Positions 43,524 through 56,202 of a stretch of DNA of 64,000 nt are shown in pieces. Every line of letters begins with the position of its first letter. The stretch's first letter is position 1. This stretch comes from Tetracladium setigerum. Its lineage: Eukaryota; Ascomycota; Leotiomycetes; Helotiales. The translations under genes and the position numbers were made by a program. Location of the stretch: positions 1,658,347 to 1,722,346 of the forward strand of contig PZJY01000007.1 in NCBI GenBank assembly GCA_031472005.1. The letters run 5' to 3'. Under the pieces are notes generated by a model that had not been told where the DNA came from, ran no database searches, and saw only the letters and a list, made by a program, of their open reading frames with translations.

Positions 43524-46500
43524 CTATTCAACGTGTGCGATCCAGTTCTTGGGGCTGCTCATCTCTTCCATATTTGGGAGCCAGAGATCTGATGTTTGAA
43601 GTTGGAAGTCGGCAGTGGTTGCGGTGGTGTTGTGTCTTTGTTTATGGATCCATGGCTCGTTGATGGCATTGAATCCAACGACGACCTCATCCTCCTCGAT
43701 GGTCTTAGATTGAGGCATCCAAAGGCTAGACAAATTTTCCTTCGTAACTTGTTTTGCAAAAAGCCAGTTCGTGGGGCTGCTCACCACTTCCAAGTTTGGG
43801 AGCCAAAGGCTCGAGTCTTGCGGTTGGAAAGTGGTCGTGTTGGTGGTCATACTTCTTTGTGTACGGGTCCAAGGCTCGTCAATGGCATTGAAACCAGCGA
43901 CTTTCTCATCCTCCTCAACAGCCTTAGCGCGAGGAGTCCACATCTTGGGGACATCCTCACTCAAAACCGATGGTTGAATTGAGGCCGACCAAGTCTTTGA
44001 CATTGGCAACTTCCTCTTGAGAGGAAGAGGCCTCTTCACGACAGGCTTAATTGGCTGGGTCCCAGATCGCAACAACCAATGTGTGCGGAGTGGTCTGTCC
44101 ACCTCAGAGATAGGTGCGAAAAGCTCGGTTGAATTGAGCTGTTGGAGAGTGGGGAGGCGAAATGGGGATGCTTTCTTAGCTGGTACGGACTTGATATGTG
44201 TGAAAATGTTGAGGGGGGATGCGAGTGGAGAGGAGGTCGGGATCGACCAGAGGTTGGAGTTCAGTGGTGTAGGAGCTGAAGACTTGCTGCGGGCTCTCCA
44301 TGTTTGATTTGAGGCTGGGGATGATACAGGCTTAGTTGGCTGAGATACAATCCAGTTCACCGAGCTTGGGATAATTTGAACTGGTTGCCAAAGCTCCGTG
44401 GACTTGAGAATAGAGAACTCCGGATTTTCTGCGGGCAGAGCTTTTCGGATATTTGGGATTGAGATATTGAACTCTTGGACAGAGGCGATGATGTGGGGCA
44501 CGGATGTCTTAGACCAAAGCTTGGTTGGGCTTGGAATGTCAGTGTTGGAAGACTTACGTGCCGTCCATGTCTTGGGAGTTGTGGAGGACGATACTGATAC
44601 TGGCGATGAAGCTTTGGCAGGTTGAGATAGAATCCAATCCACCTGCTTCGAGACGGTGTGCGTTGGGTGCCAAAGCTCAGTGGACTTTAGGATGGAGAAT
44701 TCCACATTCTCTGCAGGAAGGGCTTTTCGAATGTTGGGGATGGTAATATCAAATACTTGGACCGGTGCGGTTCTCTTTGGTACTGATGACTTGGTCCAAA
44801 GCTTGCTTGGGCTTGCAACAGGGACTGTGGAAGATGCACCCCAAAGGCTGGCCACTGGGGCCTCGAGAACAACGACGCTCTTGGAGATAGCCTCCTCGAG
44901 TGCGGCGGCCCAGTCAGCCTCCGTTGCTGTGATGCGGACCTTCCTTGGGAAAGCTGGCCCGATGATGATTGCCTTCTTATTCAGATCGGCGATCCAATTA
45001 TCCTTTGACACAGTTAAGCGCTGTGGTCTGTGTAGAGTTCCGGCAGAGACAGCTTCGTTGAGAGCAGTGACCCATTCAACTTCGGTCACGACTGGTCGCT
45101 CTTTTTTTGGGTTCACTGGACCTACGATGATTGCCTTCTTGTTGAGCTCTGCAATCCAATCGTCTTTTGAGATCTTAGGGCGTGTGACTGGCTTAGGCCC
45201 AGCTGCAATCGCTTCGGACAAAGCGGCATCCCAATCCGCCTCAGAGGAACGAATTCGTTGATATGCTGGCTTCGTGATTGGCTTGATGGGTCTTCTCGCA
45301 GTCGGTTTGAGAGATCCTCGGATTGACATAAATTCCATGCCTTGCGCTTTCTTGGAGGTCTCATCCTCAGATTGTGCATCGTCCTCAAGGTCGAAAGATT
45401 TTGGCTCTCGTGCCTCCTGAAGCTTCTTGCAAACCTCCTTCGACTTTTGACGACGTAATTTTGGAATGCTGGAATTCAATTCCGCTGCGCGTGCTGCCAA
45501 GGCGTCTGATGGCGATAATGCAGACTTTCTGAAGTCAGGGACGGGAAGGGTTGGCGAAGTATGTTTCCTCGAGGAAAGAGGTTCACGCCAAGTCGGAATC
45601 ATGCTGCTCATGGATGCCCATACAGATGAAGCCTTGGTGCTCGTTGTCTTGACTGAAGCGGCGTCAAATAGATCATACGAGGAACGGTCAGAGGAGGCAG
45701 ATGTTGTTCCGGTGAGTGGAGATGGGGAATACATCGAAGGACTTGGTGGCGAGAAAGAGGACTCCGTGATCCAATGATGCTCAGAAGGGAAGATCTGAAC
45801 CGCATTATTCCAGAGACTTTTTGATCCAAGAACAGGTAGTGAAGATTGGTAGACGCGAGGCTTGTAGACTATTCCAACTGTGGCAGGCTCCATAACTGTC
45901 TTGCGGGTTGTCAGAGACTTAGTGGGGACAGTGAAAAGGCCATTGTTAATGATCTCCTCAACTTTTGAAGAAGGCATAGTCCATAATGTGTGAAGGGGCG
46001 TAGCGGAATGTGCATCAGTGGCAACTGGGGCTGACATCCACATCTTGTCTTCTGTGACAGCTTCCTCCTTGGACCACAAATCCAAGGATGAAAGTTGTGG
46101 CAAAGCAGTACTTGAGGCTCGCGGTGTCCTGACGAATCCCACAGTCTGGGGGGCGAGTTCTGTTCCTCTTGTTGCAGAAGCCGCGTTCGCGACCGAGAAC
46201 ATACCAGTAGTATATGGCAAACTTAGCTCAGGCTCTCGGAGGGTCCACATTCCAGTTGGCTTATAAGGCGTAACCATCTCAAAGGCAAGTTCATCTTCCA
46301 TCTCGATAACGTATTCTTCATCAGAGTCTTCCACCATTCGTTGCTGGAACACCTCACTAACATCAGATGCAGCATCTTCTTCAATGATCTTGTTTCCAGA
46401 TGGCGACGATGGCTTTGAAGAGAAATCCAAGGGAGGAATTGGCAATCGAAGTGGGGTTTGTGCTGCCTGCGTTGTCGGTTCATCTTCTTCAATGAAGGTG

Positions 46501-49500
46501 TCGAATTCCTCCAATTCATCAGCATAGTCTCCAACAATAGCGGCTGGCGAGAACAAGCTCTGTCGTGATGGAACATCGTCTGATCTAAGAAGACCAGCAA
46601 TCCTCAACAATGTATTTTCATCGAATTCTTCCTCCCCGTTGTTGAACTCCTCCTCGCTGTCTTCATAATCGTCATCGCTATCGAAATCTTCATCATCATC
46701 ATCATAATCATCGAAGAATGAGGAGGAGTATTCTCCATCTGGCTCCAGTTCCATTGATCTGGCATTTAGTGCAGAGTTGGTGGAAAAGTTGGAGAATGGT
46801 ACTGCAACGAATGCTGGTTGATACGTTGGTTGGTCGGATGTCTCGCCCCATGGGAACTTGAAGATTCCCAAAGTCTCCCTTCTGTTGGGAACAGGTACTG
46901 GGCTCTCAACTAGACTGTGTCAGCATTGTAAAAAACAGAGGATTGATGGACTTACTGATATCTGGGAGAATAGTCATACGTCTCGACTTCCTGAGAGGCC
47001 GGACGGAAGCACGTTTTGTGACGATGCTCTTGGGTCGAATCAAGGCCGAGCTCGACCGCCATAGTCCATTGACTACGCGAGGATTTGTGGAGAGCGATGG
47101 CTTGGTCCACAAAGATGTGCTTGACAATTGAAGAGGGAGGACATTACAGCGTTGCATGGGCCTGAGATCCTTGGCAGGAGGTTCTGGTACTGATGTGAGA
47201 GCAATAGTCTCATATGGATGGCTCCAGAGGCGACCCATCGCAGCCTGTGGGGTCGAAGGTGCCTCTTCCCATAGCTTTGCCGGGGTTGCCTTTGTGAGAA
47301 CTCGAGGAGAAACATAGGTGTATTCGATATCTGAGTCGGAGTCGGACTCGGACTCAAGTTCGAGATCCATATCGGTGCCAGACTCTACGCTCTCGGGAGG
47401 GGTTGGACTGGCAATTTGCATGTTGGGCATTGCGAGGAAGTTGAGACTCTTTCGCAGAAGTGATGGCGCATTTTCAAGATACGACATTTGAGCTTCTGCG
47501 AGGCGCGTTTGCCAAACACTGGCTCTTGAGTTTTCTGAGCTTTGACTTGAGGTTGTGGAAGACTCGTCGCCCTTACTCTGCAAGTTTCTGACGCGATCAT
47601 TTCGGGCCGAGTTGTATGATAGCCTAGATGTTCTTCTTGACGAGTTTCGACTGAAATCGGCATTGTTAGGAGTGTTTGACATTGTTGTCGATAACGAATT
47701 TCTGTCCCTGTTTAAGTGTTGCCATTGGTCTTCTTGCTCATCCATCTCTCTCTCAAGGTTTTCCAACAATCTGAGTCGATCGGCAATCTGTGTCTTTCTA
47801 CTTTCTCCGTCTTGAATCAATAGTTCAAAGGAATCACGGTCCGAGTCGTCCATTCGCTCAAGTCGAGCTCTGATCTCCTCAATTGCCTTTTCTGGTGATT
47901 CAATAGGTGAAGGTTCGGCTACATGTACCACGATATTTGTGGCTCTGCCAATTCGATTCAATAATAGAGGAGTAGGAGGAGGCATTTTGCGTGTTCTGGT
48001 TTGTGTTTCTCTTTCAGAAAACGTAGGAAGCTGATCTCCGACGCGGTGATGCCATCTGGATCCTTGCAATGGTGACACTTCGTCGATCGGCGACACAATG
48101 TCGTCCTCGTATCGAGTGCTAGAGCGCCTACTGCTGTTACTGATGGACTCAGTATATGAAGAGTAGGTAGTATTTCCATTATCCAGCATTACTGGAATGA
48201 CAGCAGTCTCGTTATCGGAATCGACATCTGCAATTTCAACTCCTGGAGACTCAACTTCTGGAGATGCTAAAGCTTCGAATGTGAAATTTTGGTCATGATC
48301 ATGAACAATGCCACGGATAAAAGTTGATCGAGCGTTTTTTCTTGCCTGTCTGAGATCAATAGCGGGGGGAACCTTGGAATGTATAGATCCCCATTCGCTG
48401 GTCCCGTCGTCCTGATCGCTCAGTACCGTCGAAGCTCGTCGAGTTGTGCTTATGCTCAAGTTTTGGTTCGCAGGTCCGGACTTGGTTATAACTGGGAAGG
48501 AGTGTTTGTAGTTAATTGGGGAGCTTGTAATGGATGATGGGTTGAGGGTAGCGGGAGTTGCACTATAATCTGACTTGTAATCGCCAAAGGTACGAGCTTC
48601 CAGGGATAAGTTGTTGGTGTGGTTAGGCGTTGGTTGACCAAATCGTGACACCCCGCGTCGGCTTGTGTTTGATGGTTTTGGCGAACTGGCATCAAAGCTT
48701 GCATCACCCAACATTGCAAAAGAAGCGATCGTGGTGCGCTTTGATGCTCTGCTGCTTTCGGCGATAGTAGGACTTCGAGAAGAGGGTAACTCTGCAGCCG
48801 CAAAGATGGAAGGAACTCGCGGAACAGATGGGACGGACGATCTTCGATTGGATTTGACAGACCTTGGAGGAGCCGGGAAAAGCATTTCGATCTTTGCGTC
48901 GAAGGAGGCGCTTTTCGTATCCGCAGGGAACAATTTCTTCAGTTCAGATGCCGTCCTTGGCAATGGAGGCAGAGGAGGCAGCATACTTGGGCTCCCAGAG
49001 AAAGTACTGAAAATGGATGATCGGGATGTCATAGCAGAGGCAGCTGATTTTGTGCGTCTGTGGCCATTGCCTTGCTCGGATGGGAATAACGCTCGGTCGG
49101 TTTCCGAGTCTTTTCTGCTATATGGACGTGGCCTATGAATTATTGAATCGGTCGACTGGAGTGGCTCAGTGACATAGGAGGCGATGGAGAACGGATCAGC
49201 TGTTTTGGGTCTTTGCAGTGCCTGAGAGGAGCTTTTTGCATCCCGAATTATGTTTCTGACAGCATCCGGATTCTCATACACGATATTGTTCATTCGCATA
49301 ATCGTCGTATCAAGTTCCACCTCTTTTCCTTTGATTGGTGCAATCGTGAGCGTCTTTTGAGATCGTGGATTAGATGGTAGACCAATGGTATTGCTTCTTT
49401 GTGGTCTGACTGGTGCCTTTGGTTTCTCTTCCAACTTCGCTTCAAATGCATTTTGAGATCGAGGGGATCGGCGTCTGACTTCTTCGCGGCCCGGGGATAA

Positions 49501-51488
49501 TGAGCTGGACGTTGACGATCCTCCTCCCATAGGTAACAAGCTTGTAGATGTTGACCCTCGAACAGTCGAAAGTCGTTGGCTTGGAGGTGGAGGTGGGAGG
49601 TCTTTCCTCTTGAGACTCGCACCTCGATCTGGTCCTGCATCCTGTGTCGTATCTGGCTGTGCTGTGATGGGGTTGCTGATCAGTGGGTGAGATCTGGCAA
49701 ATGAAGCAGCCTCACGGCGTTCCCTTTCATTCTTAGCGGCCGTTGCCAAATCCGTGGTTGGTATTCTTGCAAATGGCCTCTCATCTGGTCCTTCACCATT
49801 GGCCATAATCGGGTGAGATATTCCAAGCTTTCTAATGGGAGTGCTACTAACGGGCTTGGATGACCAGCCGAATAGCGAAGTTTTCACAACGGCTGCTTCT
49901 CTTGTTCCATTGCTCGAAGGAAGGGCGGCTGGCGAATTCCGAGCCATCTGCCCACGTCCTATCATAGGCGCGGCAACAATAGAACCAAATACACCACTGG
50001 ATCCACGATATCCTGCTCCACGTCCTGAAGAAGAGGATTGTTCTTGGTCAGACATTCCAAATGGGGTCACCTCATCTGCCAATCGAGTAAATCCACGGGT
50101 GTCTCCTTGTTGATTCTTCTGATATTGGGTAGGCGAATCTTGTGGGGTTTCATTCACTACGAAGAGACGACCGTTCTTTGCGAGCACGTTTCCCGACCTT
50201 GGGCTTCCCGTTCCCACCATTCCCCTAGCAAGATCTCGTGAAGTAGTCTCGGGTCCTATGTAGGGAGATTGAGCTTCTGGGGTTGTCTGATCCTGCTCGT
50301 TGGTAGAAAGCAAAATGTCGGAGAAAACGGTCACCATTCCTGGACAAATAAGCGAAAACCCAAGCAATAAGAGAAAGATTTCAGACTAACCAACAAGTAT
50401 GAGGAGCCCGTTAGCTGGAACTGCAGTCTTTAGAGCCAGAATAAATCCGGGGATCCCAAGGATCATTACCACACTGGTCTAAAAGGAGTAACGTTAGTAC
50501 AACCAACATTACGAAGCAAGAATAATTCGCCATCTTCGATCTGACAGTATAAAACGTGCAGCTACTTGTAGACTTCCCAAGTAGCCTTCCAGGCACTTCT
50601 TTCATAGCCTCTTCGGTCCCCCTTCCATTGCTTGTTCATATTCTCTCCACATATTCCCTCCAACTGCGCAAACAATGCCAAATTGAACTTACTGCAGTCC
50701 ACAGCACAAACCCGGCGATTGTCAAGATCATCGCTTTGCTTCGTTGTTTCTTAGAGCTCGATTGTTTATGGCGAAGGTTACTGAACATTCCCAGCGAGAC
50801 CGCCCTGACGATTAAGAAGCCGATAATAATGAGATCCAAGGACAACACCACAATCGAACCTGGCAGGAGTGATGTTTGGGCGACGCATGTTGGCGCAAAA
50901 CTTGGACGTGAAAACCCCACCATAACCCCTCCAGCAACCAGTCTGACCAGCAATATCCCTTGCAATACGAATGCCATCAGCGAAACCTTCGTCCCTTTTA
51001 CCACCGACCATAGTAGGAACTGTTCCAAAGAGATTCTGGCGAGTTGATCGAACAATGCAGAGAAGATGAGAACACCCTGACAGACGTTTGTGGATGATCG
51101 AGGAATTATCAATGTACCAAAGTCGACTTGCGCCCTATAGATGGACTAATTAGTACGTCCCTCGGAGGGGTATCTGGTAGTCGCATTCTAAGACTCTGCC
51201 TACCATAAAGCCGCAAACACCATGAACAGTAGGAGAGCCAGCCTCCTACCGCCATCTTGAAGAAGGGTAGACCCATGGCCCTTGAATAATAGGAAAGCCG
51301 CGCCAGTCGCTGCCTGCAGAAGAATACCGCTGTGTATTGTCAGCAAATACCCCAATCGCGAAGGAATAAAACTCCTGCAAATATGTCCGCGTTCTTGATG
51401 AAAGTGTAGGTTGGAGGACTCAAGGAATTCCTTACAATGAAAAGGCCGCGGTCAAAGTCTGGAACGGATCAGAAGTGAAGAATGACAT
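43524..51488 (-). CDS. giant fungal membrane protein with repeat-rich cytosolic tail
   Basis: Six exons, complement(join(43524..46909, 46956..50339, 50391..50478, 50693..51134, 51204..51329, 51436..51488)), 2492 aa, all phases agree. The first ~245 residues hold about seven hydrophobic helices: AAFSFGILLQAATGAAFLLF, LALLLFMVFAALW, VCQGVLIFSALF, MAFVLQGILLVRLVAGGVMV, VVLSLDLIIIGFLIV, ILTIAGFVLWTATSVVMILG, NGLLILVGMVTVFSDIL. The remaining ~2250 residues are Ser/Pro-rich, disordered and presumably cytosolic. The tail carries many short W-centred motifs (SLWTKP, ARLWSHP-like, SSLWLPN), paired W repeats and a duplicated C-terminal block ending NWIAHVE. I recognise no enzyme or receptor family. Receptor or scaffold functions are guesses. 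The 214-bp fourth intron (GTAAGT to TTTAG) restores the sixth helix. Confidence 0.88.
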
Positions 51489-52907
51489 TGTCAAAACGAA
51501 TGACAGGGTATTAAATAGGTAAAGCCCAATCTATGGGATAAAAAAGAATATAGTTAGAGACTGTGTAAAGGCATTCTGAACCTGTATTACGCAACGCGAC
51601 TTCGAGATTGACGCCAGCGACAACAAAGATCGTGTCTCTCTCTCGAATAGATTGTGAACAGGGACGACGAGTAGTGGGCAAAAGCAAAAGAACGAGCACG
51701 AGAGCAAAGAGAGGGTCACATGGTGACTGAGGTACGCATAGAGACTCGAGACAACGGTGGACGGGGCGATCGTTTGCCATTGGGTTGATACTTCGCCTGT
51801 GGTTCCGAACAAGCATCTCGACTGAACGGTGCTGGCAAACGGGGACATCTGGAACACGATCTCCGACGGGAAATGCGCCGACCTATGGCGCCACAGGACT
51901 TGACAGACTCGAATTTGTGGGTAAGATTGCGCAAAAGACGTGGTTGGGTCGTGGAAATGGGCCCAAGGGTTCCAAAGAGTGTGCAAAGGAGAGTTTCAAG
52001 CGAAACCGACTGGGTTTCGAAAGGGCTTGGCTAGAGCTGCCCAGCAGATATTTGGTGCAGAGAAGAGAAAGGAAACAATTTAAGGATGTGAGATTTGCGC
52101 GGGATAACATTAGCTTCGGTTCATCCTAACATTCTTTTGTGCGACCAAAGAATGTTTGTGAACTTGTGAACCTGTGGTCGGGTCGAGGTGACGATGGAAA
52201 AGGGTTGAAGAATCAAAGAGTTTATTTGAGGGAGGGAGTGAGATGTTGTGGCCGGGCATTTTATGAAACTAATCAGGAGGTGCACGTCCACCTTGAATTA
52301 ATTGCTCAATAATCAGGTTGTCACAAAAGAGGACTTGCGGACCTTCGGACTTTCTGCGTTCTTGGACTGTGGTGATAAATTTACAGAAAATCATGACGTG
52401 AAAACATGTTGATGAGCCACGAAATAACAGCAGCGCGTGCTCTTAGAATTCCATCGACTCCTCGCATGCCGACCTGGATAGGTAGCCAAGGCCTCCTCCA
52501 GCAAGCTAATACCAGGCAAAAGGTCATGATCATTCCTATGAAGATCTTTGAACTTCAGAATAGGCTGCACAGTAGGATTTCGTTCCAATATTTCACTAAT
52601 AAATCCGATACGCACTTGTGATGGTTTCTTCCTTCTTCGTTGATTGCCTCCTTACTCGTGACCTGGACTACTTTGAAGTCGTCAGCTACTTAAGTAGCAG
52701 CAAGTTGGATTTCAAGCAAGATTGTGACAACAAGGCAGACGGGAGGCGATTTTGCTGTTGTCCCTGTATTTCGCAAAATCTGCCTGGTCAATAGAAAAAT
52801 TGCTGTTAATATTCTCTCATTATTGCTTTAAACAAGACTTTTTCTTTTTTTTTTTTTGGCGGGACTGTCTCTTTTCAGAAGCAAAGTACGAAAACAAATC
52901 CCAAATT
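51489..52907. other. intergenic region
   Basis: Upstream of the giant membrane-protein gene and downstream of the PTH11-like gene. Overlapping open frames on both strands near 51,510-52,130 show no domain or splice logic. I annotate nothing. Confidence 0.5.
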
Positions 52908-54059
52908 CTACACAACCGCACTGATACCCTCATGTTTTGAATGGAGTATGCTATCTTTCCCAGCTTCGTGACTCTCTAATCCCGATTCTTTGTAACTAGT
53001 CTCTGTGAAGGTGGTATCCGATGTCTTGCTGTCAACTTTTGTGGAAAATGTACAGGAGCTGTCACCCGCATCGACAATTGTGTCAAGAGACCGAACTCTG
53101 TGATCGAATACTGGCATATTGAAGCGGCGCAAGAGACTTTCAGTTGGAGACTTGAGGAAAGGTATACAAGCAGCCGTGATAAGAACAAGTTCCTCGGCCC
53201 TTGATAGCAAAGCCATTTCAACTACAGTGCGCAGGAAATCGCTCATCAGATCAAAATTGTGCATGTGGTATATCTTGAGGACCGCCACGGCAGTTGCGCA
53301 AAGCCCTAATGCCATTAACACGGCAAGAAGAATTCGCTCGAGCAATGATTTACTCAGCGTCCAGATAAGGGACATGGGCATAATAGCAACGAATAAATCG
53401 CAGAGAATGGAAATTCCTGCCTAGTCTTAGTAGGTGTATCTTTGAACGTAGATTCTCTGTGCTCACCAGCGAACCAATAGCCATATATTTGGGTTTGAAG
53501 TGGGCTCCAACACTTCGCGTCGGGAACAATAGACCACATCGCCCGGAGCGGCTTGCATTGGATAAGTTGGCAGATGTTTGTCCCGATAACGGCAAGCAGC
53601 TGGATAGCAATTGTTGTCCAGAGAATTGCTCGCCAGGTACGGGAGGAGGCATTTAGTCGGAGCAGCATGTATGCTACGGACACTCTTGCAAGTGTAGCTG
53701 CCCACAACCCGACTACCATAACGCAGAAAACACAAAGCAAGGCCCGCTCTGAGTCCTCAGGCGTAACATAGAATCCGTGACGTCCAACTCCATAGTAGCA
53801 TGAGGCGACCAGCAGAGAAAAGGTGGCAATCTCGATCGCCTAGTTCTAAATCAGTACTCTTCCACCACAGTAAAAGGTGATCGCATACAAAAGCTAACGA
53901 GATAATATAGTCATCACCAGCGAGCTTGTAAACTGGGCGCATATGTGTGTATATCCGCAGAGAAAATACTACGAGGGTGATTGAAAGAAGAACTGCAGAA
54001 ATGGTTATCAGCCGTGGGGCGAGAGTAGTGTTTCCATCTGGAGGAGCTTCTGCATTCAT
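52908..54059 (-). CDS. PTH11-like rhodopsin-fold membrane protein
   Basis: Three exons, complement(join(52908..53416, 53467..53839, 53889..54059)), 350 aa. The start is the ATG at 54059; the in-frame codon upstream at 54089 is GTG. Seven TM segments: ITISAVLLSITLVVFSLRIY, ISLAFAIEIATFSLLVASCY, LLCVFCVMVVGLWAATLARV, AILWTTIAIQLLAVIGTNIC, GISILCDLFVAIMPMSLIW, ILLAVLMALGLCATAVAVLK, and a helix around EMALLSRAEELVLITAACIP. The motifs GDDY, CxPxxxxW-like CKPLRAMW and the Cys-containing CWSPLQTQIYGYW loop match the fungal-specific rhodopsin-domain family related to PTH11. There is no CFEM domain. The C-terminal tail (~90 aa) is Ser/Thr-rich and probably cytosolic. Family members are proposed surface sensors; the ligand is unknown. 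Confidence 0.85.
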
Positions 54060-55187
54060 CTTGCACAGTTGAGAGGTGGCAAGCTGCACATTCAGGTTCT
54101 GGAGAGACGAAATTGGTATACATTTTCATGCCGAGGAGACTCCTATATATGTAAGTATGCGGCGTCGATCATCAATCAGCCGTGTGTGAATTCTTGGAAC
54201 CGAAATGGACAGAAAAATCGATATCTGATATGTGACAGAATTACAGAAGGCTTACACGCTGACCACGCGATAATAATGGACACAAAAGGGCGAGGTGGAA
54301 CGGAATGCTTGCAATCCAAGAAAGTATAAATCAAGCCCCGGTAGCTTCTGACCTTTCTTCCCGCGTGGTCCATCAACCGATTCGAGCGATTCTCGGTCCA
54401 GAATCCTAATTTGCTTTGGGTGACATATCCCGTAAGCCACTACTGGACGACGGCTTCTTCCCCGCAGCCCGTGTCCGTGGATCAACGAGCCAAATGAATA
54501 CTTACAGTACAGTAGTAAAATGCTTGGGAATTTGTACCTGCTTTTATATTACTGTACCTTGGAGATTATCCGAAGTTCGCTTGCCAAGTTGGCGAATCAC
54601 ATGCGTGCCCTTGCTGGTGGGTGTTGGTCAGCGAGGACTTCAGATCGGGACTTTGATGGAAGAGGAGCGAGGTTTTTAGGCTGAACTACTCGCTCTAGGA
54701 GACCCAACGGAGTGTCACTGTGCCAAGTCGCAAACTCTCTGCATTTGCCGTGAATCAAATGGTCATTCATTTTTGGTGCACGTTGACGGGAGCAAGCTGA
54801 GAGCGAGAAACATTACCTGGTTCGCGGTCGTAATGAGTCGTGGTGTCTCACCTCCTATGTGCATTCTCCAGGCTGTGATAACGCCACCGTAATTACTGAA
54901 ATAGTTTCATTTTCCAGTCAGGACAATTGGAACTAGGTGGTAGCAAGTTACAGAGTTCCTATTCCTGAATAAAGTACGGAGGTAGGGGCAAGTGGTGGTG
55001 ACATGACCTATTCTGGTAGGCTGACCTGTATCCCGCCAAACCCGCCAACGAAGAGCACGACAGTACTGATAAGTTTAGATATCTTCCCACAGAATGTGTC
55101 GAGTCCAGTCAAGGCCACTCCTCCTTCGAAGGAGAACCAATGAGTTTTCGCTTGCTGCTTGCACAGCAGCCCAATCTCTCCAAGCCT
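54060..55187. other. intergenic region
   Basis: Contains TACAGTAC-type words near 54,505 and 54,552. No gene supported. Confidence 0.5.
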
Positions 55188-56202
55188 CTAAGCAAGCCTA
55201 CTGAGCACACCCATCTTCTTCAGCAAGGACATAATCTCACCAACCACAAATTCAGGGTCATCTTTCTGAATGAAATGCCCAGCCTTCTCCACGATGATAG
55301 GTCCACAAGAACGCTCTTGAGAGGTTATTTTCGTCAAACCAATGTTGTACGCATTCCAATAGGGGTTCACATAAGCTTTAGTCTCGGCAATCGGAATACC
55401 CATTCCTTTGAATCCATCCTCAGCAAACTTGTCGTATCCATGGCCGACCACAGTCACCCATGGGCCTTTCTCCCGATGATCTGCTCCTCCCTCATCCCGT
55501 CACTCCACACCAGCCTTGGTCCATCAGCATGGGTAGCAAATCTCTCAGATTCTTGCGACTCAGCCCTTCAGCGCTTCCTTGAGAAGGATGGAATATCATT
55601 TGCGTCCTTGCTCTTGCGGTCCGCAACCCACCCAACGTCACTCCTTCTGGCAACGCTTCATCCGCACTGAACCCATCCGGGTCCGGATATATGGAGACAA
55701 AATCCGTGTTCGCTATCACACTGTCGAGAAGTAGCAAGCCAATGACTGTGTTTGGAAATTTGGCCGCATATAAGCGTGCAATGGCACAGCCGATTGAGTT
55801 GGCGATGAAGAATATAGGCGGTGCTTTACCATCTTGTCGTAGGCTTTGAGATTCGGAAACAGTCTCGATGAGTACGTTCAAATCAGACACAACGTCGGTG
55901 ACTGTGTGGCCATGTTTGGGATCCTCAGCATCAGCATCCTGCGGATCACGATCAGTTGATGCACCCTGACCGTAACGATCGTAGGTCAAAAGGGCAGGAT
56001 GTGCCGGGAGTTCTGAAAGGCGGGAAATAACTGGATGGTAGACAACAGCAGGCAGTCCGAGTCCGGTAAGGAAGACGAGGAGGGGTTGGGTAGCGGGCGA
56101 AGAAGTCTCTGGAGAAGCCTTCGCTGGCACGAATGTGTATGCAAGCTTTGCAGTGGGTTTGTGCTTGAGGCTGATATATGATATGGGGAGTGGTGTGGAC
56201 AT
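55188..56202 (-). CDS. alpha/beta hydrolase, two frame breaks
   Basis: Intronless gene of about 338 codons from the ATG at 56202 to the stop at 55188, in three frame segments. Alpha/beta-hydrolase fold: LLVFLTGLGLPAVVYHPVIS (beta strand and oxyanion region), LLTYDRYGQGAST, then the nucleophile elbow FFIANSIGCAIARLYAAKFP with Ser in NSIG, VIGLLLLDSVIANTDF, and in the last frame VTVVGHGYDKFAEDGF and GPIIVEKAGHFIQKDDPEFV with the catalytic His of AGHFIQ. Breaks: near 55531-55533 (CCC should be CCCC, giving PHADGP) and near 55465 (GG should be GGG, giving GPWVTVVGH). Both fit one missing base in a homopolymer. Substrate unknown; no signal peptide, so probably cytosolic. Confidence 0.82.

Noticed and set aside
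50664..50692. 29-bp intron in the giant membrane-protein gene
   Set aside because: Too short for a fungal intron. The 214-bp alternative from the same donor restores a continuous TM helix in phase.
51510..52130. Overlapping frames on both strands
   Set aside because: No domains, no consistent introns, and they lie in the promoter side of the giant membrane-protein gene.
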